A stretch of 64,000 nucleotides of DNA, taken from contig NZ_CP023688.1 of NCBI RefSeq assembly GCF_008704655.1, positions 9,117,001 through 9,181,000 of the forward strand, in the 5' to 3' direction. A program made the translations under genes and the position numbers. This document shows, in pieces, positions 37,467 through 46,523 of this stretch (its first letter is position 1; the number at the start of each line of letters is the position of its first letter). The DNA comes from Streptomyces rimosus (GTDB lineage: Bacteria > Actinomycetota > Actinomycetes > Streptomycetales > Streptomycetaceae). Below the pieces are notes generated by a model that saw nothing but the letters and a program-made list of their open reading frames with translations, was not told where the DNA came from and made no database searches.

Positions 37467-38039
37467 ATGGCAGTACGAAGAATGTCCGCGATGCTCCTCG
37501 CCGCCGGTACCTTCGCCGCGGCATCGGTCTTCGGTCTCACCGGCGCGGCCTCGGCCGACACCAGTACCGTCGCCCCTTTCGCCGCGCAGGCCCGGCAGGC
37601 TGGCCTGACCGGCACCCAGTCCGCACAGCTCCAGGCGCAGGTCGACGGCTACGTCGCCGACCTGGGCGGCAAGCAGGTCTCCGCCAACAAGATCCTTGTG
37701 CCCGGCGGCAGCATGGTGGTCCGGGCCCCCGGCCAGAAGTACGCGCACGACCTGGCCGCCGGGCCGGCCAAGGGCGACATCAAGCCCGCCTGTTCCTACG
37801 GGCACCTGTGCGGCTGGGCCAACGGCGCCGGCGGCAACGGCAACAGCTTCGACTACTACCGCTGCGGCTACTACCAGCTGCCCAACCTGGTCGGCGACGG
37901 CACCTGGGTCAACAACCAGACGCCGGGCACCGTGGGCCGCTTCTACAACCGGGACGGCAGCGAGCGCTGGAACACCGGCGGCGCCTACAGCTCCGGCACG
38001 GCCGGCTGGACCCCGGTCTGGTACGCCCGCCCCTGCTGA
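37467..38039 (+). CDS. Secreted peptidase-inhibitor family I36-like protein
   Basis: A 190-residue protein with a clear Sec signal peptide (MAVRRMSAMLLAAG...ASA). The C-terminal half holds four cysteines and the motif HLCGWANGAGGNGNS followed by RFYNRDGSERW, typical of I36-family inhibitors and related beta/gamma-crystallin-like secreted proteins of Streptomyces. The start ATG 37467 follows GAGGGAG. The N-terminal half of the mature part may be a propeptide. Confidence 0.8.
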   Translation: MAVRRMSAMLLAAGTFAAASVFGLTGAASADTSTVAPFAAQARQAGLTGTQSAQLQAQVDGYVADLGGKQVSANKILVPGGSMVVRAPGQKYAHDLAAGPAKGDIKPACSYGHLCGWANGAGGNGNSFDYYRCGYYQLPNLVGDGTWVNNQTPGTVGRFYNRDGSERWNTGGAYSSGTAGWTPVWYARPC

Positions 38040-38212
38040 CGGCCGCGATCACCACCGGCCATCGGCCTCCTCGTAGTTGAGCGGTCAGCTCCCCCATGGC
38101 CGGTCGATCCCCTGACGCATCGGAAAGGCGCCGCGCACCGCAGCCATGACCCGTAAGACCGGCACTTCCCAGGACCACCGCGGTATCAGCAACCACCGCA
38201 CGCCCGCACCAC

Positions 38213-38239
38213 GAGGGCCGCCCGCTCCGGGCGGCCCTC
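38213..38239. terminator. Bidirectional terminator hairpin
   Basis: Perfect 11-bp arms (GAGGGCCGCCC / GGGCGGCCCTC) with a 5-nt loop between the convergent I36-like and Rid genes. Confidence 0.85.
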
Positions 38240-38286
38240 TCCGTATACGGGGCCGCGCGTCCGTCAGGTGCGGGGCCGCGCGCCTG

Positions 38287-38691
38287 TCAGGCGGTGGCCG
38301 GGCCGTCCGGAGCCACGGCCAGGGCTTCGACCTCGACCCGGAAGTCGGGGTGCACCAGCCCGGCGACGCGCACCAGCGAGCAGGCCGGCGGGCGCTCCGC
38401 GTCCTGGTGCTCGTCCCGTACGCGCCGGAACGTGGGCAGGTCCTCCAGGTCGGTCAGATACACCGTCAGCTTGACGATGTGCTCCAGACCCGAGCCCGCC
38501 GCCTCCAGCGCTGTGGCGAGATTCGCGTACACCTGCCGGACCTGCGCCTCGGCGTCACCGACACCCACCACCGCACCGTCCGGGGCCACCGGCACCTGCC
38601 CCGAGACCACGACCATGGGTCCCGTGAAACGCACCGCGTGGCTGTACCCGTTGACCGGCGGTGCGCCTTCGGGGCGCAATATGTGCTCCAT
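38287..38691 (-). CDS. Rid (YjgF/YER057c) family protein lacking the RidA arginine
   Basis: A 134-residue single-domain Rid protein (VSGQVPVAPDG, YANLATALEAAGSGLEHIVKLTVYLTD). In archetypal RidA enamine/imine deaminases a conserved Arg lies in the PARS segment; here the aligned segment reads PACSLV, with Cys in place of Arg. This makes it one of the non-archetypal Rid subfamilies whose activity differs. It is the last gene after tartrate dehydrogenase and DctA on the minus strand, 47 bp from DctA. Confidence 0.88.
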   Translation of the reverse strand: MEHILRPEGAPPVNGYSHAVRFTGPMVVVSGQVPVAPDGAVVGVGDAEAQVRQVYANLATALEAAGSGLEHIVKLTVYLTDLEDLPTFRRVRDEHQDAERPPACSLVRVAGLVHPDFRVEVEALAVAPDGPATA

Positions 38692-38738
38692 GCCGTCTCC
38701 TTCCGTCGGAAACGATCATCGCAGTCCGTCCGCCGGGG

Positions 38739-40106
38739 TCAACGCCGGGCCGGAACCGGTGCGGACGCCCGCTCTCCGGGCGCTTCGGGGCGCGGCGTGC
38801 CCGTACGCAGGACCTGGTTGACGCGTGCGCTGTCCAGGACGCGCTCCCAGCGGGCAACGACGAGGGTGGCGACGCTGTTGCCGGCCAGATTGGTCAGGGC
38901 ACGGCACTCGGACATGAACTTGTCGACGCCGAAGATGAGCATGATGCCCGCGGCCGGCACCGTACCGACGGTCGAGAGCGTGGCCGCCAGCGCGATGAAG
39001 CCCGCGCCGGTGACGCCGCCGGAGCCCTTCGAGGTGAGCAGCATGACGGCGAGCAGGCCGAGTTGCTGTCCGAGGCCCAGTGGGGTGTCGGTGGCCTGGG
39101 CGATGTAGACGGCGGCCAGCGAGAGGTAGATCGAGCTGCCGTCCAGGTTGAACGAATAGCCCGTCGGGACGGTCAGCCCGACGATGTCCCGGCGGACACC
39201 GAGCCCTTCGAGCTTGGTCATGAGCCGCGGCAGGGCGCTCTCGGAGGAGGAAGTGCCCAGTACGAGCAGGAACTCCTCCCGCAGGTGATACAGCAGCCGG
39301 AAGATGTTGATCCGCAGGAAGGCGGTGATGCCGCCGAGCACCACGACGACGAAGACCAGGGACGTGCCGTAGAAGAGGGCGACGAGGCGGCCGAGGCCGG
39401 TGAGGGTGGAGATCCCGTACGTACCGATGGTGTACGCCATCGCGCCGAACGCGCCCACGGGGGCGGCCAGCATCACGTAGTGCAGGATCTTGAAGACCAC
39501 CGCGCCCAACCGGTGCACACCGTCCACGATCGGCGCGCCGACGGGCCCCACGGTCTTCAGGGCGACGCCGAAGAGGACCGAGAAGAAGAGCACCTGGAGG
39601 ACGTTGCCCTCGGCGAAGGCACCGACCGGGCTGGTGGGCACCAGGTCGGTGAGGAAGTGCCACCAGCTCTGGTCCGAGCCCTGCTCGGCGTAGCGCGCGG
39701 CGTCGCCCTCCAGGCGCAGGGTGCCGGGGTCGGCGTGCACCCCGGCGCCGGGCCGGAAGACGTTGACGGCGAGCAGACCCAGCAGAAGGGCGGCCAGAGT
39801 GCCCGCCTGGAAGTAGGCGAGCGACTTCAGACCCACCCGGCCGACCCGGCCGAGGCTGTCGACGCCGCCGATGCCGGCCACGACGGTCAGGAAGACGATC
39901 GGCGAGATCAGCATCTTCACGGCGGCCACGAAGGTGGTGCCGACCGGCCCGAGCGCCGTCCCGGCGGCCGGCCACAGCCAGCCGGTCAGGACGCCGGAGA
40001 CGATCGCGAACAGGACCCAGAAGTACAGCTGCCGGTACCACGGCCGGGACCGGGTGGGCGCCGGTGCGGGCGGCCGGGCCGGGGCGGCGGACACGGACGG
40101 TGCCAT
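38739..40106 (-). CDS. dctA: DctA-like dicarboxylate/cation symporter
   Basis: A 455-residue transporter of the DAACS family with about eight membrane segments. The signature TSSSESALPRLM serine-rich hairpin and the NLDGSSIYLSLAAVYIAQ motif form the substrate and sodium sites. It imports C4-dicarboxylates; given the upstream dehydrogenase, tartrate or malate is likely. The ATG at 40106 has GAGGAG upstream; the 28 codons before it are unsupported. Confidence 0.95.
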   Translation of the reverse strand: MAPSVSAAPARPPAPAPTRSRPWYRQLYFWVLFAIVSGVLTGWLWPAAGTALGPVGTTFVAAVKMLISPIVFLTVVAGIGGVDSLGRVGRVGLKSLAYFQAGTLAALLLGLLAVNVFRPGAGVHADPGTLRLEGDAARYAEQGSDQSWWHFLTDLVPTSPVGAFAEGNVLQVLFFSVLFGVALKTVGPVGAPIVDGVHRLGAVVFKILHYVMLAAPVGAFGAMAYTIGTYGISTLTGLGRLVALFYGTSLVFVVVVLGGITAFLRINIFRLLYHLREEFLLVLGTSSSESALPRLMTKLEGLGVRRDIVGLTVPTGYSFNLDGSSIYLSLAAVYIAQATDTPLGLGQQLGLLAVMLLTSKGSGGVTGAGFIALAATLSTVGTVPAAGIMLIFGVDKFMSECRALTNLAGNSVATLVVARWERVLDSARVNQVLRTGTPRPEAPGERASAPVPARR

Positions 40107-40186
40107 GGCGATCTCCTCGTCTCCTCTGCGGAACGGACGCGGCCGGGGGAGCGGCGGCCCGGCGCGGGTACGCCGGGCCGCGGCCC

Positions 40187-41245
40187 TCACAGCAGTTCGA
40201 GGAGCCGGTCGGTGAACTCCGCGGTGGCGGCGGTGCCGCCCAGATCGGGCGTACGGACGTCCGTCTTGGCGAGGACCGCCGCGATGGCGTCGGTGACGTC
40301 CGCGGCCGCCTCGGGGTGCCCGAGGTGGTCGAGCATCAGGGCGGCCGACCAGATCGCGCCCAGCGGATTGGCGATGCCGCGCCCCGCGATGTCCGGCGCC
40401 GAACCGTGCACCGGCTCGAACATCGAGGGGAACTCGCGCTCCGGATTGAGGTTGGCGGCCGGCGCGATGCCGATCGACCCGGCCACGGCGGCGGCCAGAT
40501 CGCTGAGGATGTCACCGAAGAGATTGGAGGCGACCACCACGTCGAAGCGGGCCGGGTCGAGCACGAACTTGGCGGCCAGCGCGTCGATGTGCTCCTGGTC
40601 CCAGGCCACCTCCGGGTGCGCGGCGCCGCATTCGGCGACCAGCTCGTCCCAGAACGGCAGGGTGTGCACGATGCCGTTCGACTTGGTGGCGGAGGTCAGC
40701 CGGCCCCGGCGGCCCGCGGCCAGCGCGAAGGCGTGATCCAGCACCCGCGTCACCCCGGCTCGGGTGAACACCGACTCCTGTACGGCCGCCTCCTCGGGGA
40801 AGCCGCGGTGCAGGCGCCCGCCGATCTCGCTGTACTCGCCCTCGACGTTCTCCCGTACGACGACCAGGTCGACCTTCCCGGCCACCGCGCCCCGCACCGG
40901 ACTGTCGATCCCCTCGAAGACCCGGACCGGCCGCAGGTTGACGTACTGCCGGAAGCCGCGGCGGATCGGGATCAGCAGCCCCCACAGCGAGACGTGGTCC
41001 GGCACGTCCGGCCGGCCGACCGCGCCGAGCAGGATGGCGTCCTTGTCCCGCAGCCGGTCCAGCCCGTCCGGCGGCATCATCGCGCCCTCGCGCAGGTACC
41101 GCTCGCAGGACCAGTCGTCGAACGAGGTGTAGGAGAACGTGAAGCCGTGGCGGCGGCCGACGGTGTCGAGGACACGCTGCGCCGGGGGCAGCACCTCGGT
41201 ACCGATGCCGTCGCCGGGGATCAGGGCGATGCGGTGGTTCGTCAT
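40187..41245 (-). CDS. Tartrate dehydrogenase/decarboxylase-like (isopropylmalate dehydrogenase fold)
   Basis: A 352-residue beta-decarboxylating dehydrogenase. It shows IPGDGIGTEVLPPA at the N-terminus, the metal/substrate motif SNLFGDILSDLAA and the NAD loop HGSAPDIAGRGIANP. The sequence GRPDVPDHVSLWGLLIPIRR is of the tartrate dehydrogenase type rather than LeuB. With the DctA gene 80 bp downstream it forms a C4-dicarboxylate uptake and oxidation pair. A LysR operator lies in its promoter region. Confidence 0.9.
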   Translation of the reverse strand: MTNHRIALIPGDGIGTEVLPPAQRVLDTVGRRHGFTFSYTSFDDWSCERYLREGAMMPPDGLDRLRDKDAILLGAVGRPDVPDHVSLWGLLIPIRRGFRQYVNLRPVRVFEGIDSPVRGAVAGKVDLVVVRENVEGEYSEIGGRLHRGFPEEAAVQESVFTRAGVTRVLDHAFALAAGRRGRLTSATKSNGIVHTLPFWDELVAECGAAHPEVAWDQEHIDALAAKFVLDPARFDVVVASNLFGDILSDLAAAVAGSIGIAPAANLNPEREFPSMFEPVHGSAPDIAGRGIANPLGAIWSAALMLDHLGHPEAAADVTDAIAAVLAKTDVRTPDLGGTAATAEFTDRLLELL

Positions 41246-41301
41246 GCGTCCGATTGCAGCAACGGGGCCGTCGGACCGTCCAAGACGTAGTGGTGATCTG
41301 C

Positions 41302-41322
41302 CTGATAAGCAGGCGCTATCAG
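41302..41322. promoter_or_regulatory. LysR-type operator
   Basis: CTGATA-N9-TATCAG is a perfect dyad with T-N11-A at its core, the classic LysR-type site. It lies 57 bp upstream of the tartrate dehydrogenase start and 24 bp after the LysR stop. Confidence 0.75.
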
Positions 41323-41345
41323 CGCGGGAGGGTGACGTGGGTCCG

Positions 41346-42230
41346 TCAGCCGGCGACCTGGTCCAGCGCCGTCGTCACGAACGCCCGCGCCGCGGGGGAC
41401 AGTCCCGTACGGCGGCTCACCAGGCCGATGTTCAGCGTCGTCGTCGGCTCGATGTCCAGCACCCGGGCGCCGGCCTGCTCGGCCATCGCCCGCCAGGACT
41501 CCGTCACCACCGCCGAACCCACCCCGGCGAGCACCAGCGGGAGCAGGGCGACCCGGTGCTCGGTCTCGGCCGCGATGGTGAACGCGACGCCGCGCTCGCG
41601 CAGACCGTCCACGTACGCCCGCATTCCGGTGCCACGCTGCCCGACGATCAACCGCTGCCCCGCCAACTCCTCGCAGCCCACGCCGCGGCGCCCGCCGAAC
41701 GGGCCGTCGGGCGCCACCACCAGTACGAAGCGCTGCTCCCCGGCGGGATGGGACGTCACCTCCTTGTCCGGCAACGGCCCCGACGTGGCCAGCAGCCCCA
41801 GCTCGACCGCACCCGTACGGACCATCTCGACCACGTCCCCGGACGTGAACGCGGCCCTGATGACCACGGAGACACCCGGATACCGGCCGCTGAAAGCACG
41901 GATCATCGAGGTCAGCGGCTCCACCGCCTGGGACGGCATCGCGGCCACCTCCACCCGCCCGGTCCGCAGCTCGTGCACGGCGGCGACGCTGGCCCGCGCG
42001 GTCGCCAGCCCGCGCACCGCCGCGCGGGCCGGTTCGATCAGCGCCCGCCCCGCCTCGGTGAGCACCGCACGCCGGCCGATCCGGTGGAAGAGCTCGCCGC
42101 CCAGATCCCGTTCGAGCGCCCGGACGGCCTGGGACAACGACGGCTGCGAGACGTACAGGGCCGATGCCGCCCGGTGGAAGCCGCCCTGGTCGACGATGGC
42201 GAGGAAGTACTCCAGCTGCCGGATGTCCAT
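41346..42230 (-). CDS. LysR-family transcriptional regulator
   Basis: A 294-residue regulator. The N-terminal helix-turn-helix spans about residues 1-60 (LEYFLAIVDQGGFHRAAS, LYVSQPSLSQAVRALE), and a co-inducer-binding domain of the periplasmic binding fold follows. It lies just upstream of, and in the same direction as, the tartrate dehydrogenase-dctA-rid operon, with the only clear LysR operator in between. The likely inducer is the dicarboxylate. Confidence 0.94.
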   Translation of the reverse strand: MDIRQLEYFLAIVDQGGFHRAASALYVSQPSLSQAVRALERDLGGELFHRIGRRAVLTEAGRALIEPARAAVRGLATARASVAAVHELRTGRVEVAAMPSQAVEPLTSMIRAFSGRYPGVSVVIRAAFTSGDVVEMVRTGAVELGLLATSGPLPDKEVTSHPAGEQRFVLVVAPDGPFGGRRGVGCEELAGQRLIVGQRGTGMRAYVDGLRERGVAFTIAAETEHRVALLPLVLAGVGSAVVTESWRAMAEQAGARVLDIEPTTTLNIGLVSRRTGLSPAARAFVTTALDQVAG

Positions 42231-42341
42231 GCGGTGATTCTTGCCTGTGGGGGTCGGGCGGGCTCGCTGAGGGTTTCGGGTGGGGAGGCTGCCCGAGGGC
42301 TCGCCCCAGCCGCCGCCCCCGTCCCTCTCGTACGCCGTCGC

Positions 42342-42740
42342 TCAGCCGCCCTCCGTCGTATGGGATAAGTCGCCGTTGCCCGAGGCCAGTTCGGCGGCCG
42401 TCCACGGGCGGCCGGAGGCGGGCAGGCCGGCGATCGCCGCCTCGACGTCCTGGTGGGCGGGGAGCAGCCAGGCGGTGCCGGTACGGGCGGTCAACTGGCG
42501 CGCCGCGGAGTCGGCGCCGACCAGCACCACCCCGCCGCCGGTCGCGCGCAATACCATCGACAGGCGTGCCAGGGTACCCAGGGCCTCGACGTCCAGGCCG
42601 TCGGCCGCTGTCACGTCCACCAGGATTACTGGCGCCGTCGCGCCGAGCCGGACGGCCCTGGCCAGGCGTGTGGCGGCGGTGGGGGCGTGCCCCGTGAGGG
42701 CGAGCAGGTGATAGCGGGAACCCGTGGCGGACGAGGACAT
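42342..42740 (-). CDS. STAS-like anti-sigma antagonist family protein
   Basis: A 132-residue protein with the alternating beta-alpha pattern of STAS domains (VILVDVTAADGLDVEALGTLARLSMVLRATGGGVVLVG). The usual DSSG phosphoserine motif is replaced by AADGLDVEAL, so it may not be regulated by phosphorylation. A perfect 20-bp palindrome lies 26 bp before its start. Confidence 0.65.
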   Translation of the reverse strand: MSSSATGSRYHLLALTGHAPTAATRLARAVRLGATAPVILVDVTAADGLDVEALGTLARLSMVLRATGGGVVLVGADSAARQLTARTGTAWLLPAHQDVEAAIAGLPASGRPWTAAELASGNGDLSHTTEGG

Positions 42741-42765
42741 GGTCGGTCACCTTTCTCATGAGGCC

Positions 42766-42785
42766 GTTCGCGCGATCGCGCGAAC
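42766..42785. promoter_or_regulatory. Perfect 20-bp palindrome
   Basis: GTTCGCGCGATCGCGCGAAC is fully self-complementary. It lies between the membrane-protein stop (42812) and the STAS gene start (42740) on the minus strand. It may be an operator for the STAS gene or a loopless terminator-like element. Confidence 0.5.
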
Positions 42786-42811
42786 TTCCCGGGTTCTCCG
42801 CCGCGCCCGGG

Positions 42812-43825
42812 TTACGCCTCCGCCGACGTACGCGAAATTACGTTCCCTTCCGCCGGGCGTACGCGCGTTCGCCTGGCGCACCAGACCAGGAGCAGACAGG
42901 CGAGCGCCCCGAACACGGCGTTGCCCACCAGATCGGCGCGTACGGAGCCGCCCGATTCGGGCCGGACCGGGAACGACACCCATACGTACGTGAGGAGGGC
43001 ACCGGCCGCGAGCGCGAACCGGTGGCGGACGCCCCAGCCCTCCTGGCGTGACCAGCGGCTCACCCACCACACCCCCAGCACCGTCCCCGCACACCACACG
43101 CCCACCCCGACCCACTCGTACCAGTTGTCGGTGAGCAGATTGGCAGGCCCCCAGTACGCACTCGTCAGGACCAGTGCCGCCAGCCCGACCCGCCACGGCG
43201 CGGGCGCCCGGCCCGGCAGCGGCGGCAGCCGCAACGCCCGTACGGCGAAGGCCGCGGCGATCAGCAGGGCGATGACCAGGCAGATACCGGCGAGCTGCCC
43301 CGGAGAGGCGACGAAATGCTCGTCGGCGTAGTTCCCCAGAAAGACCAGCACCCCGCCCGCCACGAACACGACGGCCACCACCGCGAGCCCCACGCGGCCC
43401 AGCCACGGTTCGCTGCGCCGCGACCGGGTCAGCGTCTCGACCAGCGCGATCGGCACGCACACGCTCCACACCGTGTGCAGCGCCAGCACCGTCTGGGTCA
43501 GCTCCACACTCATCCCCAGGGCCGGAAGGTAGGACGGCCCGTGCAGCAGATCGGCCCCCGCGTACGAGTCGCTCCACAGCAGCTGATCGATCGGCCCCTC
43601 CTCGATCAGCGCATACGCCGCCGCCAACAACACCATGGCCGGCCACCCGCCACCACTGCGCCGCCCCACCTCCCGCACCAACAGAGCACCACAGCCGTAC
43701 ATCGGCGCCAGCACGAGCCCGAGGGGCAACTCGGCGAGCGTGAGATTGCCGAGCAGAAACTCACCGACGAACGGGGACAGCAGGAACAGGGCGAATACGG
43801 GGGCGAGGCGGGGTGGAGTGGGCAT
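42812..43825 (-). CDS. Polytopic membrane protein, unknown function
   Basis: A 337-residue protein with about nine to ten hydrophobic segments and short loops. Residues such as the Glu/Asp pair in ALIEEGPIDQLL recall membrane-embedded acidic sites, but no family is assigned. The ATG at 43825 begins at a typical hydrophobic N-terminus (MPTPPRLAPVFALFLLSP); longer versions of the frame add low-complexity sequence. Confidence 0.8.
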   Translation of the reverse strand: MPTPPRLAPVFALFLLSPFVGEFLLGNLTLAELPLGLVLAPMYGCGALLVREVGRRSGGGWPAMVLLAAAYALIEEGPIDQLLWSDSYAGADLLHGPSYLPALGMSVELTQTVLALHTVWSVCVPIALVETLTRSRRSEPWLGRVGLAVVAVVFVAGGVLVFLGNYADEHFVASPGQLAGICLVIALLIAAAFAVRALRLPPLPGRAPAPWRVGLAALVLTSAYWGPANLLTDNWYEWVGVGVWCAGTVLGVWWVSRWSRQEGWGVRHRFALAAGALLTYVWVSFPVRPESGGSVRADLVGNAVFGALACLLLVWCARRTRVRPAEGNVISRTSAEA

Positions 43826-43956
43826 GGTGGCGACAGTACGCCCGCCCTCAATGTTGCTGTTGTCTGTGGGTGCCGGGCGCGTTGGGCGGTTTGTGCGCGA
43901 TGGTGGGGGAAGTGGGATGCGTGGTGCCGGAGGGCTCGCGTTCCCGTAGGGAAAGG

Positions 43957-44775
43957 TCAGAACGTGGCCCGCTCCAGCCAGAAGTCCAGCAGTCGCGCGT
44001 CGCCGAGGACTTCCACCCGGTCGCTGTCCGCCGGGAGCCGCCGGTAGAAGACCCGCAGGACGTCCGCCATCGGGCCGCGTAGGGCGACCGTCGCCTTGGC
44101 GTGGTTCCGGCGCCAGGTGAAACCGTCCTCGCCGAACTCGATGACCCACTCGCCGTTCAGGTCGGCCACCTCATCGGTGGCATGCAGGTGGATGCTCCGG
44201 CCCGGCCCGCGCAGCTCGGCCAGCTGCGGCCTGTGCGTGCGCGCCTGAGGACAGGAAAGCATTTCCAGCCATTCGTCCACGGCGTCCGCGGCGACCCACC
44301 GATCCGCGGTGAACCCGCGCTCCGTGGCCGCCGCCGCGTCCGCACGGTGGACCAGCGTCTCGTGGACCGCCCGCCGCGCCCAGAACCCGGTACGCCGCGC
44401 CTCACCCCATGTCCACATCTCCTCATCCGGCCCGGCCTCCCGCAACGTCTGCGCGAGCCGGACCGCGCCTTCGGCCAGCCAGGCGCCGAGCGCGGCCGGA
44501 CCGGCGTTCTCGGCCGGGCTCTCCTCGATGAACGGCAGGGGGTCCGCCGCCCGGGCGCGGACGTTCGCCGCGTACCAGCGCTGTGCCCTGCCGAGGTGGG
44601 CGACAAGCTCACGCAGCGACCAGTCGGGACAGGTGGGCACGGTGACCGACGGGTCCGCGTCGGCGAGCGTGGCCGCGAACGCGTCGGTATCGGCGAGGAG
44701 ATGACGGCAGTAGAGGTCGTGGGTCAGGAGCGTCGTGGCCCGCAGCGTAGGCCGCGGAACGGCACCCGCGGGCAA
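43957..44775 (-). CDS. Maleylpyruvate isomerase/mycothiol-dependent enzyme family protein
   Basis: A 272-residue protein of the DinB/MDMPI superfamily. The N-terminal four-helix metal-binding part includes CPDWSLRELVAHLGRAQRW and HETLVHRADA, which carry the expected His ligands, followed by the MDMPI C-terminal domain. Members use mycothiol and a divalent metal for transfer or isomerisation. The substrate is unknown. The exact start is uncertain because TTG codons occur 16-17 codons inside. Confidence 0.85.
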   Translation of the reverse strand: MPAGAVPRPTLRATTLLTHDLYCRHLLADTDAFAATLADADPSVTVPTCPDWSLRELVAHLGRAQRWYAANVRARAADPLPFIEESPAENAGPAALGAWLAEGAVRLAQTLREAGPDEEMWTWGEARRTGFWARRAVHETLVHRADAAAATERGFTADRWVAADAVDEWLEMLSCPQARTHRPQLAELRGPGRSIHLHATDEVADLNGEWVIEFGEDGFTWRRNHAKATVALRGPMADVLRVFYRRLPADSDRVEVLGDARLLDFWLERATF

Positions 44776-44875
44776 TGTCAGACCTATGCATTACTGTGCG
44801 TTGCGTAAGTGTCGGAAAGATCCGGATGGCGTGGGTGGGCACGAACGCCACCCGGCGGAACCACAGGGGTGGGAC

Positions 44876-45811
44876 GTGCACAAGCACATCGCGCGGCGGG
44901 TCGCCGCGGCGCTGGCGGCCACGGCCGTGCTGGCGGGCGTGACCGGCTGTCAGGACGGCGGCGACAAGACCAAGGGCGCGGCGGGCGCCCGCAGCAGCCA
45001 GGAAGCGGGTCAGGAAGCCGGGAAGCGGACGCCGACGCAGGCGCTCACCGCGGCCTACAAGAAGACCGCGGCGGCCAAGTCCGCGAAGGTCACGATGACG
45101 GTGTCGATGCCCGCCTCGATGACAGGCGGCGGGCAGGCGCGCATCACCGGCGTCATGGGCTGGGACCCGCTGGTCATGGACGTGACGGTGAGCCAGAGCG
45201 GGGCCGCGGCGATGGGCGGCGCCGAGAAGAACCGTCTGATCTGGGTCGATGACGTCATGTACGTGGACCTGGGGGAGCGGATCGACGGCAGCAAGACGTG
45301 GGCCAAGATGGATCTGAAGGCGGCCGCGGCGGAATCCGGTGACGCCGGGCTCGTCAAGCAGCTGTCCGCCGGTCTGTCCGACATCAAGCAGGACCCGTCC
45401 CAGCAGCTCGCGCTGCTGCTCAACTCGCCCAACATCAAGCACCTGGGCCCGGGCGAGGTCAACGGCCAACGGGCCGAGCACTACAAGGGTTCGCTGACGC
45501 TGCAGGAGGCGCTCAAGGGCCGGAAGAGCGCGGAGCTCCTCTCGCCCCAGGAGCGCGAGAAGCTGCTCGCCAACATGAAGAAGTCCGGTCTGAAGGGCTA
45601 CGACTACGACGTCTGGGTCAACGGCGACGACCTCCCGGTGCAGGTGAACGTCGACATGCAGACCCCGCAGGGCAAGATAGGCACCGCCACCAGCTACTCC
45701 GACTACGGCGCCAAGGCCACGGTGCAGGCCCCGCCGCCCGCGGATACCGCCGATCTGCTGCAGATGTTCAAGGAGCTCGGCACGAAGATCAAGCAGCAGC
45801 GCGCCGCCTGA
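44876..45811 (+). CDS. Lipoprotein, LolA/LppX-like
   Basis: A 311-residue protein beginning with a lipoprotein signal peptide: basic start, hydrophobic core, lipobox AGVTGC with Cys at residue 23. The mature part resembles the LppX/LprG-like half-barrel (KVTMTVSMPAS, DDVMYVDLGE, VNGDDLPVQVNVDMQT). These proteins sit on the outer face of the membrane and bind lipids. The start is GTG 44876, with AGGGGTGGG ahead. It is divergent from the mycothiol-enzyme gene and ends 5 bp from a broken MarR gene. Confidence 0.88.
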   Translation: MHKHIARRVAAALAATAVLAGVTGCQDGGDKTKGAAGARSSQEAGQEAGKRTPTQALTAAYKKTAAAKSAKVTMTVSMPASMTGGGQARITGVMGWDPLVMDVTVSQSGAAAMGGAEKNRLIWVDDVMYVDLGERIDGSKTWAKMDLKAAAAESGDAGLVKQLSAGLSDIKQDPSQQLALLLNSPNIKHLGPGEVNGQRAEHYKGSLTLQEALKGRKSAELLSPQEREKLLANMKKSGLKGYDYDVWVNGDDLPVQVNVDMQTPQGKIGTATSYSDYGAKATVQAPPPADTADLLQMFKELGTKIKQQRAA

Positions 45812-45816
45812 CGGAT

Positions 45817-46273
45817 TCACCACACCGGGCGGAGGGGGACCTCGGTGCCGCCGTATGTATGACGGAGGTAGGTCTCCAGGTCGGCGCGGACCGCCGCCAG
45901 TCGGTCGGCGCCGATCAGCTCGGCCCACTCCTGCTCCGCCTCGGCCCACAGCCGATCTGCCTGACGGAGGTAGTCGCGCCCGCGCCCGGTGAGGGCGAGC
46001 GTGCCCCTCCAGCTCCGCGACGGCTTTGGAGGCGGCCTGCTTGGTGATGCCCAAGTAGGAGGCGAGGTCGACCGTGGTCGCGTCGGTGTGCGCGGCGAGA
46101 TAGCGGAAGGTGTAGCCGTGCGCGGGCCGCAGCGGCTCGCGGCCCAACTCCGCCAGCCGGCCGAGGAACCGGTCGTTCATGGCCCGGAAGGCCATCGCGA
46201 GCAGCAGCGGAACCTGACCGGGCAGATCGCCCGGACCGCTCGTCGGCTTCGGCTCGTCGTGCGCGGCAGTCAC
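45817..46273 (-). pseudogene. Broken MarR-family regulator (frameshift with loss of the wing)
   Basis: The frame from GTG 46273 (GGAG 10 nt upstream) encodes a normal MarR start through the recognition helix (DLASYLGITKQAASKAVAELEG). Near 46000-46010 the MarR sequence continues in another frame (LALTGRGRDYLRQADRLWAEAEQ...), ending at a TGA at 45817. Between the two parts the beta-wing, some 15-20 residues, is missing, so the break is a deletion and not just one wrong base. The wing contacts DNA, so the product should not repress. A sequencing error alone would not restore the missing wing. Confidence 0.8.
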
Positions 46274-46341
46274 GGTCAGGGGTCTCCTTGCGTGGGCGGG
46301 TTCTTGGCGGTGACGTCGGAGGTCGACAGCAGAACCCTAGT

Positions 46342-46359
46342 AGACAACCCGGTTGACCA
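46342..46359. promoter_or_regulatory. MarR-type operator, copy 1
   Basis: AGACAACCCGGTTGACCA, an 18-bp site with the dyad CAACC/GGTTG, in the divergent region between the broken MarR gene and the cupin gene. Confidence 0.7.
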
Positions 46360-46388
46360 TGTGTGGCGCTGCCGCTTACGCTCCAACA

Positions 46389-46406
46389 AGACAACCAAGT
46401 TGACCA
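46389..46406. promoter_or_regulatory. MarR-type operator, copy 2
   Basis: AGACAACCAAGTTGACCA matches copy 1 at 15 or 16 of 18 positions and starts 47 bp downstream of it. Paired sites of this kind are typical of an autoregulated repressor and its divergent target. Confidence 0.7.
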
Positions 46407-46523
46407 CTGGGCGCGTCTCCGAGCCGACTGCCCTGTTCTCCGCCTTCCCTGCCTTCCTTGCCTTTCCTCTCCCTTGGCTTCCCGGCTCCCGAACGCGCTC
46501 ATCGGACCCATGAAGGACGTGCC

